From the NCBI GenBank assembly GCA_002782005.1, contig PFGT01000062.1:1-61885 (forward strand): DNA of 61,885 bases, given 5' to 3'. A program made the translations under genes and the position numbers. This DNA is from Hydrogenophilales bacterium CG12_big_fil_rev_8_21_14_0_65_61_21 (GTDB lineage Bacteria > Pseudomonadota > Gammaproteobacteria > Burkholderiales > Thiobacillaceae). Below, one piece after another: positions 10,460 through 23,088 of this stretch. Every line of letters starts with the position of its first letter. Positions within the stretch are counted from its first letter, which is position 1. Below the pieces are notes generated by a model. That model did not search any database and was not told where the DNA came from. It saw only the letters and a list, made by a program, of their open reading frames with translations.

Positions 10460-11978
10460 TCAGGATTCAGCCACTGGAATCTTGCCGATCTTTGCCCGCC
10501 ATTCGGCCGGGCCGGTTTCGTGCACCGAGGTGCCGTTGCTGTCCACCGCCACGGTTACCGGCATGTCCTGCACGGTGAATTCGTAGATCGCCTCCATCCC
10601 CAGGTCGGCGAAGGCCAGCACCCTGGCGGCCTTGATCGCCTTCGACACCAGATAGGCCGCGCCGCCGACCGCCATCAGGTAAACGGCCTGGTGCCGCTTG
10701 ATGCTGTCGATCGCAACCGGGCCGCGCTCGGCCTTGCCGACCATGCCGATCAGGCCGGTCTTATCCAGCATCAGGTCGGTGAATTTATCCATGCGGGTCG
10801 AGGTGGTGGGGCCGGCTGGGCCCATCACTTCGTCGCGCACCGGGTCGACCGGGCCGACGTAGTAGATGAAGCGGTTGGTGAAGTCCACCGGCAGGGGTTC
10901 GCCGCGCGCCAGCAGGTCGGCGATGCGCTTGTGGGCGGCGTCGCGGCCGGTGAGCAGCTTGCCGGACAACAACAGCGTCTCGCCCGGTTTGAAGCGGGCG
11001 ATCTCGGCACGGGTGACGGTGTCCAGGTTGACCCGGCGCGAGTCCACCGAGGGTTGCCATTCGACCTTAGGCCAATCGTCCAGATTGGGCGGCGTCAGCA
11101 CGGCAGGGCCGTTGCCGTCGAGGCTGAAGTGGATGTGGCGGGTGGCGGCGCAGTTGGGGATCATCGCCACCGGCAGGCCGGCGGCGTGGGTTGGGTAGTC
11201 CTTGATCTTGACGTCGAGCACCGTGGTAAGACCGCCCAGCCCTTGCGCGCCGATGCCCAGCGCGTTGACCTTCTCATACAGTTCCAGACGCAGTTCTTCC
11301 ACCCGGTTTTTCGCCCCGCGCGCTTGCAGCTCAAAGATGTCAACCGGCTCCATCAACGCTTCCTTGGCAAGCAGCATGGCCTTTTCCGCCGTGCCGCCGA
11401 GGCCGATGCCGAGGATGCCCGGCGGACACCAGCCGCCGCCCAGCGTTGGGACGGTCTTCAGCACCCAATCGACCAGGCTGTCCGAGGGGTTGAGGATGAC
11501 GAATTTGGATTTGTTCTCCGAGCCGCCGCCCTTGGCCGCCAGGGTCACTTCGACCTTGTCGCCGGGGACGATCTCGTAGTGAATCACCGCCGGGGTGTTG
11601 TCGCGGGTGTTCTTGCGCGCCCCGGCCGGGTCGGCCACCACCGAGGCGCGCAGCACGTTGTCCGGGTTCGTGTAGGCGCGGCGCACGCCTTCGTTGACCA
11701 TGTCGCCGACGCCCATGGCGGCATCCCAGCGGACGTCCATGCCGACCTTGACGAAGGCCGCGACGATTCCGGTATCCTGGCAAATCGGCCGGTGGCCCTC
11801 AGCGCTCATGCGCGAGTTGGTGAGTATCTGGGCGATAGCGTCGCGGGCGGCGGGCGACTGTTCCCGTTCATAGGCCTTGCCCAGCGCGGTGATGAAGTCG
11901 AGCGGGTGATAGTAAGAAATGAATTGCAGCGCATCGGCGACGCTGGCGATGAAGTCTTCTTGATGGATAGTGGTCATG
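10460..11978 (-). CDS. Fumarate hydratase class I (iron-sulfur, two-domain)
   Basis: A 505-residue enzyme interconverting malate and fumarate with a [4Fe-4S] cluster. Cluster cysteines are visible in CQDTG, PNCAATRH and GGGWCPPGILGIGLGG. The N-terminal alpha-type domain is followed by the beta-type domain (GPTTSTRMDKFTD and KAERGP). Class I fumarases are oxygen-sensitive and typical of anaerobic or microaerobic metabolism, which suits the reductive TCA genes at 18840-42345, though it is not in that operon. The ATG at 11978 is preferred, with AAGGGG about 9 bases upstream. It starts 12 bases after the glnD stop, so it is probably co-transcribed with glnD. Confidence 0.95.
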
Positions 11979-11990
11979 GCGGTTTTCCCC

Positions 11991-14573
11991 TTAGGTTCGA
12001 AGTTGCAGTAGTAGATCGGTTTCAAACTGGTGCGCTGTTGCTGGATTTTCCAGCTCGTCTCCGGCGATCAGAAAGGTGTCCTCGGCGCGTTCGCCGAGCG
12101 TTGTAATCTTGGCCGTGTGCAGGTGGATACCGTGTTTCAACAGGGTCTGAGCGATGCGCGACAATAACCCCGGCCGATCGCCGGCGGTGACCGAGAGGAT
12201 ATAGTAGGCGTTCTTTTCATCCGGTTCGATCGAGATTTCCGGGGTGATCGGGAAGTGTTTCAGATGGCGGCTCAACCGTCCTTGCAGGGGCGGGTCGAGC
12301 GGCGCCGCATCGATCAGCCGCCGCAATAGTTCGTGATTGATGAAATACAGCAGGTCGCGGTAGTGAGCGGCACGGTTGGCTTCGTCCAGGACGACGAAGC
12401 TGTCGAGCGCGTAGCCATGGCGGCTGGTGTGTATCTTGGCATCGACGATATTGAAATCGTTGCGTTCGAAAAAACTGCAAATCCGGGCGAACAGATTGTC
12501 CCGCTGCGGCGTATAGATCATCACCTGGATGCCCTCGCCAGCAGGGCTCAGGCGCGCTTTAACGATAGTCTCGCCGGCAGCCGCCTTGCCGTATAGGTTG
12601 CGGCTGTGCCAGACGATCTCCTGGGCGTCGTGGCGCAGAAAATAGGCTGGTTCAAGTTCGGCCCAGAGCGCCTGAATGGTGTCGTGGTCGAAGTCATAAA
12701 GCCGGAGGATGTTGAGCGCCTCGGCCTGCCGCGTTTGCAGGTGCGTTTCCAGTGTCGCGGCGCCGCCGCCCAAGTGGCGATGCGTCGCCTGAAACAGGTC
12801 TTCCAGCAACTTGCCCTTCCAGGCATTCCACACGGTTGGGCTGGTGCCGCGTATATCGGCCACGGTGAGCAGGTAAAGCGCGATCAGGTGGCGCCGATCG
12901 CCGACCCGGATGGCGAATGCCTCGATTACGTCCGGGTCGCTGATGTCCTGCTTCTGGGCCGTGGCCGACATGACCAGATGATTCGCCACCAGCCAGACCA
13001 CCAGTTCGATTTCCGCTTCGCCAAGCCGATGCGATTCGCAGAAACGTTCCGCCTCCTCCGCGCCCAACACGGAGTGGTCGCCGCCGCGCCCTTTGGCAAT
13101 GTCGTGGAATAGCCCGGCCAGATAGAGCGTCTCGGGGTGTTCGAAGGCGCTGATCAGTTCGCTGCATAACGGCAGTTCGTGGGCGAACCGGGGCGCCATC
13201 ATGCGGCGCAGATTGCGGATCACCATCATGATGTGTCCGTCAACCGTGTAGACGTGGAACAAGTCATGCTGCATCTGCCCGACGATTCGACCGAATGCCG
13301 GTATATAGCGCCCCAGGATGCCGAGCTGGTTCATACGGCGTAGCTCATGGGTGATGCCGTGGGGTTGGCGCATGATCGCCATGAACAGCTCGCGGTGGCG
13401 CGCCACGCGGCGAAAGCCGCCGTCGATCAGCGGCGCCGAACGCCATAGCGCACGCAGGGTGGTGGCGCTCATGCCGTTCAGCTTGGGTTGCCGCTGCATG
13501 ACCAGGAAGCCCTCCAGGATAGCGCCCGGATCGCGCTGAAAGACGTTTTCGTCAGTGATCTCAAGCAGCCCGTTGCGGGCCTGAAAATTCGCATCGATGC
13601 CGGTGACCAATGGCGAGTCGGAGGGAAAGATTCGCTTCCGCAGGGTCCTCAGCAGGATTTCGTTGAACAGGCTGACCGCCTTGGCGCTGCGGTAATAGCG
13701 CTGCATCAGTTGCTCGCTGGCCATGCGCCGTGCCGTGTGGTGGCCTTTTTCCGTCTCGGTCAAACCATATTGTTCGGCCAGCGGCGTCTGATAGTCGAAC
13801 AGCAGCCTATCCTCGCGCCGGTTGGCAAGATAATGCAGACGGATGCGGAGGTTCTCCAGCAGCCGTTCGTGGCGACGTATTTGCCGCGCTTCCTGGGCGG
13901 TGATAATGGCCTTGACCGTCAGTTGCTCCCATGAGCCGCCGAGCCCCATGGCGCTGCCGATCCACAAGATGTTCTGCAAATCCCGCAGACCGCCGGGACT
14001 TTCCTTGAGGTTAGGCTCCAGGTTGTTGGCGGTGTCAAAGAAACGGGCGTGACGTTGCTGCTGTTCCTGTAGCTTTGCCTCGAAAAATTGGCGCGGGTTC
14101 AGGCTCCGTTGCACGGCGCTGTCGAGGTCGCGGAACAGCTCGCCGTTGCCGGTCAGAAAACGTGCTTCGAGCAAGTTGGTCTGGACGGTAATGTCCTGGG
14201 CCTCTTCCATGCACTGCGGCAGCGTGCGCACGCTGTGCCCGACATCCAGGCCGATGTCCCAGAGCAGACCGACCAGCCGTTCGACATGCGGGCTGTGAAT
14301 GGCATCCGGATGGTCCGGAAGAAGGATCAACAGGTCGATGTCCGAGCCAGGAAAAAGCTGTTTGCGGCCATAACCGCCAACCGCGACAAGCGCCATGACC
14401 GAGGGCATGGAAAGTAGTCGCCAGATCGAGATCAGCAGCTTATCCATCAACCGGCTATGGCCGTGCAGCAGGCTGTCGGCATCGCCATTTTCCAGATAGG
14501 CCCGGCGCAGTTCGTCCCGACCCGCTTTAAGGGTTCCTCGCCAGTCGGCTGCGTCTGGATTAGGAGGGTTCAT
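11991..14573 (-). CDS. glnD: Bifunctional uridylyltransferase/uridylyl-removing enzyme (PII signalling)
   Basis: An 860-residue sensor of glutamine that adds or removes UMP on PII proteins. Domains in order: nucleotidyltransferase (GGYGRKQLFPGSDIDLLILL, about residues 66-85), an HD phosphohydrolase (LAGLFHDIAKGRGGDHSVLG, near residue 480) and two C-terminal ACT domains (TPQRDNLFARICSFFER; VTAGDRPGLLSRIAQTLL). All catalytic motifs look intact and the length is normal. Pairing with a fumarase downstream is unusual and may be only positional. Confidence 0.97.
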   Translation of the reverse strand: MNPPNPDAADWRGTLKAGRDELRRAYLENGDADSLLHGHSRLMDKLLISIWRLLSMPSVMALVAVGGYGRKQLFPGSDIDLLILLPDHPDAIHSPHVERLVGLLWDIGLDVGHSVRTLPQCMEEAQDITVQTNLLEARFLTGNGELFRDLDSAVQRSLNPRQFFEAKLQEQQQRHARFFDTANNLEPNLKESPGGLRDLQNILWIGSAMGLGGSWEQLTVKAIITAQEARQIRRHERLLENLRIRLHYLANRREDRLLFDYQTPLAEQYGLTETEKGHHTARRMASEQLMQRYYRSAKAVSLFNEILLRTLRKRIFPSDSPLVTGIDANFQARNGLLEITDENVFQRDPGAILEGFLVMQRQPKLNGMSATTLRALWRSAPLIDGGFRRVARHRELFMAIMRQPHGITHELRRMNQLGILGRYIPAFGRIVGQMQHDLFHVYTVDGHIMMVIRNLRRMMAPRFAHELPLCSELISAFEHPETLYLAGLFHDIAKGRGGDHSVLGAEEAERFCESHRLGEAEIELVVWLVANHLVMSATAQKQDISDPDVIEAFAIRVGDRRHLIALYLLTVADIRGTSPTVWNAWKGKLLEDLFQATHRHLGGGAATLETHLQTRQAEALNILRLYDFDHDTIQALWAELEPAYFLRHDAQEIVWHSRNLYGKAAAGETIVKARLSPAGEGIQVMIYTPQRDNLFARICSFFERNDFNIVDAKIHTSRHGYALDSFVVLDEANRAAHYRDLLYFINHELLRRLIDAAPLDPPLQGRLSRHLKHFPITPEISIEPDEKNAYYILSVTAGDRPGLLSRIAQTLLKHGIHLHTAKITTLGERAEDTFLIAGDELENPATAHQFETDLLLQLRT

Positions 14574-14611
14574 CGTGTCTGGTTGATGTGACCGGAAATG
14601 CGCTTACGGCT

Positions 14612-17600
14612 TCAAAACCGGTAATTCAGTTCCATCGTGTATTGAGTAGCCCGGTTTCGGTCGAACATATCGTTGCTGGAAAAACGCGCCAGCCAATGCT
14701 TGTCGCGGGATTCCCGGAATATATCCAGAGCGCCACCGAAGCCAGCGTTCAGGGGCAGGGTGTTGGCCTCGCCCTGGTAGCGGCGAGAGCGATGGGTCAG
14801 CAGCCCCGCCACATACCAGCCGTTCGGATTCACCCAGGTGGCGCCGACGGCGACCGTGTGACGCGGCAGATAAGGAATAGCCAGAGCGGTATCGGTGGAG
14901 TTATGCGAATCGGTGTAGATATAGCGGGCTATTGCCGCCCATTCGCTGTTCAGCATGCGATTGACGGCGATGCCGGCGCTTTGGATCGTGCCGCCGGCAT
15001 AGTCCGGGGTGTCCACAAACTCATACAGATCGCCCCGCATCAGAGCGCCGTAGTCGCGTGGCCGCAGCTTGCCCAGGCTTTCCAGTTCGCTGACGGCAAA
15101 GGGCCGGATGCCTAGCCTATGGTTGTCGATATCCCGGTAATCTAGATAGCCGGTAAGGAAGGTGCGGGGGTTGGTTTCCCACTCACCTTGCAGGCGGACG
15201 CGGTTCAACTCGCCGCCTCGGCTCACCAGACGGTCATCCAGAGTAATGCCGGCAGTGGCCACCGGTCCCAGGCTGCTGAAGGTGCTGGGCCTGATCCAGT
15301 TCTGCCAGGCGAAACGCAGGCGCAGTTGCTCATTGGCGCGATAGACCAGGCCGAGACGGGGGCTGATCTGCCGGGTGTTCAGACTCTCGGACATAGGCAA
15401 TGGTGTGCCGGGTGTATCCAGGATGAAGTCGGTGACCAGGCTGTCGGCCTGGCGATCATGTTGCTGATAAGCGATCTGCCACTCCAGTAGCAGCTTCGGG
15501 TCGAGCCGATAACTATCCGAAAAATAAATGTCCAGGGAGCGCTCACGAATACGATTGTCGGCATGTTGTATCCAGTAGTCCGGCAGTCCAGAGGAGGCGA
15601 ACATATCCGATCTCAAAAGGCCATCCGTCCGACGCAAGCCATAGTCGGCGCCCCAAGCGATCCGGTGTCCGCCATCGGTTTCGAAACCATGGCGGAAGGC
15701 AAACTCAGGCACTGAAACGTCCACCCTGGAAACGATGGGATCGCCGCCCAGGATGCCGCTGGTATCTTCAGCGGAAGTGAAATAACCGGCCTTGAGCCAC
15801 ACCTGAGAGGTCGGCGCCAGCTTGCGGTTGAAACCGATGTCCAGGCGACGCGAGTCCAGGCGGTCATGTCCATCGTAACCGCCGAAACCAGCCAGCTCGC
15901 CCACCGGCTGGCTGTCCTGGCGGCTGCCATCGGCGAACACGAACAGGCCGTAGTCATGGCGGGGCTTGATGCCGAAGGCCGCGGTAAAGACGTTCAGGTC
16001 GTAGGGCCGGTCGAACAGGTTCCAGTTGACGTTTTCGTAACCCAGGTACCAGGCCAGGGGTTTCGGAGCCACCCGATAACCGCTGTACTCCACCTGCGGG
16101 CTGAAGCCGTCCAGGCTGTCGGAGCGGCTGTAACGCAGGCCCAGGTTGAGGTTGTCGGCCGGCCCCGGTATCAGGCTCCTGAAGCGATTGCCGGCGCCGA
16201 ATACGGTGGGGTCGGAAATCAGGCCCTGAAACAATTCGGAGTTTTTGCTGAACAGTCCGTCGTAGCGATCGGCCAGGAACAAATGACTGCCGGCCCAGAA
16301 TGGGTTGTAGGATTCCTGAGCATAGCTGCGCGCCCATTCCTCCATGCCCATGAAGGCGAAGGCCTGGCCCAGATTGGCGCTGCCCTGCTGGTCATTGGCC
16401 AACTGGTTGAGCGACTTGAGAAAGGGCAGCCGACGCATGGCCTGGCGCGCCGATTCGACGGCAGCGGCCGGGCGCATCAGGTCGGAACGAATCAGCGCCG
16501 CCATGAAGTGCGGCAGGGGGTCCTTGTCGTCCAGTTGGCCGGCCCGCACCAGTTCTTGCTGGGCGGCCTCGATCTCGCCTACCTGGTAGTAAGCCACGGC
16601 GCTGTAGACATGCACCCGAGCGTAGCGGGGTTCCATGACGCCGGCCTTGAGTAAGGCGTCCAGCGCCCGCTGGGGATGACCCAGTTTGAGTTCAAGTACG
16701 CCCAGGCCGGTCAGGGCGACGAAATCCGCCGGGTTGCCTGCCAGGGCCAGGCGATACGCGGTTTCAGCCTGGGCGAATTCGTTGGCGAAGGTCTCCAGGG
16801 CGCCCAATTCGCCCTGGTAGCCTGCGCCGGTCTGATTCAGCGCCAGCGCCTGGGCCAGGTCGGCGCGAGCCTGGCGCACGTATTCCCGTTCGCCATAAGC
16901 AGTACCGCGTCCATACCAGGCCCGGTCATCGTCCGGCTTGAGACCGATGGCCAGGTCGTAGGCTGGAAAGGCTGCTGCGACGTCACCTTCGCGGCGGGCG
17001 ATGTCGGCCCGAGCCAGCCAGGCGTCATAGGACGCGAGATCGGCGTCTATGGCCTGTTCGGCGGCCCGAGCGGCTGCGACGGCTTGATCGTCGGACAACA
17101 GCAACCTGGCTTGTTGGGCGTAAAGCCGAGGGTCGGCCGGGAAGCGTTGCAGACCTTGCCGGATATGCTCAAGGGCCGCTTCGACCTGGCCCTCCTGGAT
17201 GGCCAGATCGGAGAGCAGCAACCAAGGCACGGGTTGCTTCAGGTCGTTGCGCTGCGTCGTGGTCTGTAATACCGCCAGGGCGCCACTTATATCCTGGCTC
17301 AGTATCATGCGCCCGATATCGGCGTAGACCCAGGCTTCGGATGCCTTCAGCGCCTGGGACCGGTGCAGCCAATCGGCTGCGCCCTTGACGTTGTTATCAT
17401 GCAAGGCGACGTAAGCCAGGCCGAGCATGGCGTCGGCAGCTCCCGGCCGGGCCTGGCGAGCGGCGTCAAATTCGTTTTCGGCAGCGCGCCAACGACCCAG
17501 GTCCGCCAGAATGCGGCCCCGTTGCACTCGCGTGGCCGGATCGGTAGCGCCAGTCTCGCTCAAGCGTTGGCGCAGGTCGGGAAGGCTGGCGCCGTCCAGG

Positions 17601-18226
17601 ACGACATGACGCAATGGGTCCACACGGTAGGCAGTGACCCACTGCACCCGCGCCCTGAGGTTTTGCACCACCAGCTTGATTGGGGCCTTGCCCGGCTCCA
17701 CCAGGGCTTGTTCATTGGCCGCCACGGCGACCCGGCCAAGGTCGTTGTAAATATCCACCTGGCCGCTGAATACCGACAGCCGAGAGCGACCATCCTCGGC
17801 CACCTCCATTTCCCAATCGGTGCCGCGCAGACCGGCGACGGCGGTGGGCGTTTGCCAAGTAAATTGCTTGGGCGGGGTCTTGGATTGCACCCAGGCCCGG
17901 CCGAGTAGTTGACGAAACACGGTCTGTCCGGGGGAACGCGGTTTGACCTGAAGTGATTGCAGTTCAAGTACGGTCTTTTCGTTCAGGCGGACCTGGGTAC
18001 GGTCGTCGAGCAGCAGTGCCACGCGGCTGTGCGGGCCGGTGCGCACGGTCTGTCCGGAGCGCAACTTTTGCTTGCTGTCGACCGCCCGCCAGGCCGCGCC
18101 CGGCGCGCTCCGGTATTCCACCTGGCCTTGCAGATCAACAACCGTGGCCGCGCCGGCGATGCCCTCGCCATGCACGGTCAGACTCAACAACAGGCCGATC
18201 AGCAGGACAACGATATGGGGCGACAT
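14612..18226 (-). CDS. FecR-TPR-beta-barrel outer-membrane protein, unknown function
   Basis: A 1204-residue exported protein. Residues 1-26 form a signal peptide. A FecR domain follows at about 40-165 (LRSGQTVRTGPHSRVALLLDDRTQVRL; TPTAVAGLRGTDWEMEV). A long TPR array spans about 240-610. The last 500 residues are rich in alternating aromatic strands and end in YTMELNYRF, with a terminal Phe as in outer-membrane beta-barrels. The layout suggests a periplasmic scaffold that binds glycan or protein partners and is tethered to its own pore. FecR domains of this stand-alone kind often accompany surface-polysaccharide or autotransporter systems. No TonB box or plug domain was recognised. It is followed upstream by a small secreted protein gene (18285-18704), probably in one unit. 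Function is not known. Confidence 0.85.
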   Translation of the reverse strand: MSPHIVVLLIGLLLSLTVHGEGIAGAATVVDLQGQVEYRSAPGAAWRAVDSKQKLRSGQTVRTGPHSRVALLLDDRTQVRLNEKTVLELQSLQVKPRSPGQTVFRQLLGRAWVQSKTPPKQFTWQTPTAVAGLRGTDWEMEVAEDGRSRLSVFSGQVDIYNDLGRVAVAANEQALVEPGKAPIKLVVQNLRARVQWVTAYRVDPLRHVVLDGASLPDLRQRLSETGATDPATRVQRGRILADLGRWRAAENEFDAARQARPGAADAMLGLAYVALHDNNVKGAADWLHRSQALKASEAWVYADIGRMILSQDISGALAVLQTTTQRNDLKQPVPWLLLSDLAIQEGQVEAALEHIRQGLQRFPADPRLYAQQARLLLSDDQAVAAARAAEQAIDADLASYDAWLARADIARREGDVAAAFPAYDLAIGLKPDDDRAWYGRGTAYGEREYVRQARADLAQALALNQTGAGYQGELGALETFANEFAQAETAYRLALAGNPADFVALTGLGVLELKLGHPQRALDALLKAGVMEPRYARVHVYSAVAYYQVGEIEAAQQELVRAGQLDDKDPLPHFMAALIRSDLMRPAAAVESARQAMRRLPFLKSLNQLANDQQGSANLGQAFAFMGMEEWARSYAQESYNPFWAGSHLFLADRYDGLFSKNSELFQGLISDPTVFGAGNRFRSLIPGPADNLNLGLRYSRSDSLDGFSPQVEYSGYRVAPKPLAWYLGYENVNWNLFDRPYDLNVFTAAFGIKPRHDYGLFVFADGSRQDSQPVGELAGFGGYDGHDRLDSRRLDIGFNRKLAPTSQVWLKAGYFTSAEDTSGILGGDPIVSRVDVSVPEFAFRHGFETDGGHRIAWGADYGLRRTDGLLRSDMFASSGLPDYWIQHADNRIRERSLDIYFSDSYRLDPKLLLEWQIAYQQHDRQADSLVTDFILDTPGTPLPMSESLNTRQISPRLGLVYRANEQLRLRFAWQNWIRPSTFSSLGPVATAGITLDDRLVSRGGELNRVRLQGEWETNPRTFLTGYLDYRDIDNHRLGIRPFAVSELESLGKLRPRDYGALMRGDLYEFVDTPDYAGGTIQSAGIAVNRMLNSEWAAIARYIYTDSHNSTDTALAIPYLPRHTVAVGATWVNPNGWYVAGLLTHRSRRYQGEANTLPLNAGFGGALDIFRESRDKHWLARFSSNDMFDRNRATQYTMELNYRF

Positions 18227-18284
18227 GACCGGCGCGCCGCGTGTCTGGAATCAGTAACGACCGGAACGAATCGCCGGTCCAGAT

Positions 18285-18704
18285 TCAGCGCATGTTCTTG
18301 AGGGCATATTGAGTGACCTGGTTCTGTTGGACCAAGGCGCTACCCAGGGCGCTGGCCAAGTTGCCGCTGGCCTTGCCCTTAAGCAAACGAAGGGCGGTCA
18401 GGTCTTTGGTCAGTTGATCCACCACCGGGGTCAGCGTTGCCGGCGCGGGGGCGGGAGAAGACGACTTGAGCTGGATGAATTTCTCCAGGGACTGACCGGC
18501 CTTGTCCAGCGCCTTGGTGTACTGGGGCACCAGCGGATCGGCAGCATAGGGTTTGACGGCGGCCAGATAACCAACCCTGGCCTTTGCCCACTGTTCCCGT
18601 ACTTGAGTCGCCACTGCCGCCGAGCTGGCGGCCCAGGCCGACACGGGCGCCGCCAGGCTGAGCAGCAGGGTCATAAGGATGAGGCGGACGGTATTTTCTT
18701 TCAT
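18285..18704 (-). CDS. Small secreted helical protein, unknown function
   Basis: A 139-residue protein with a clear signal peptide (LILMTLLLSLAAPVSAWA, cleavage near residue 25). The mature part is Ala/Leu/Lys-rich and helical, split by a short SSSPAPAPATLTP linker at about residues 80-92. No cysteines or known motif were seen. GGAG lies 9 bases before the start. It lies 58 bases upstream of the FecR-TPR-barrel gene in the same orientation, so it may be a periplasmic partner of that protein; this is inference from position only. Confidence 0.7.
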   Translation of the reverse strand: MKENTVRLILMTLLLSLAAPVSAWAASSAAVATQVREQWAKARVGYLAAVKPYAADPLVPQYTKALDKAGQSLEKFIQLKSSSPAPAPATLTPVVDQLTKDLTALRLLKGKASGNLASALGSALVQQNQVTQYALKNMR

Positions 18705-18753
18705 GGCAACGACTCCAAGTTAACGATCATGGCGGCTCACGCCGCAGTTTATC

Positions 18754-18827
18754 GCGGCCAAGGCCGCTCCCAGGGAATACTTTATGGCAGCAGGTATCCA
18801 CACCGTTGCGGGAGCGGCCTTGGCCGC
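18754..18827. repeat. REP-like inverted repeat, perfect 18-bp arms
   Basis: GCGGCCAAGGCCGCTCCC (18754-18771) and its exact reverse complement (18810-18827) are separated by 38 bases. Each arm also contains the 14-base palindrome GCGGCCAAGGCCGC (or GCGGCCTTGGCCGC). It lies just after the icd stop and before the next same-strand gene, where it could stabilise the 3' end of the long carbon-fixation transcript or help end it. Confidence 0.75.
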
Positions 18828-18839
18828 AACAAACCAGCG

Positions 18840-23040
<4,201 letters not shown>

Positions 23041-23088
23041 AGTCTCCACCTTTGTCTGTCGATTAACGTAAAAGTTGCCCAGCGGTTT

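Noticed and set aside
10454-12106. A 550-residue open frame antisense to the fumarase
   Set aside because: The fumarase frame has all cluster cysteines and normal length; the opposite frame shows no motif.
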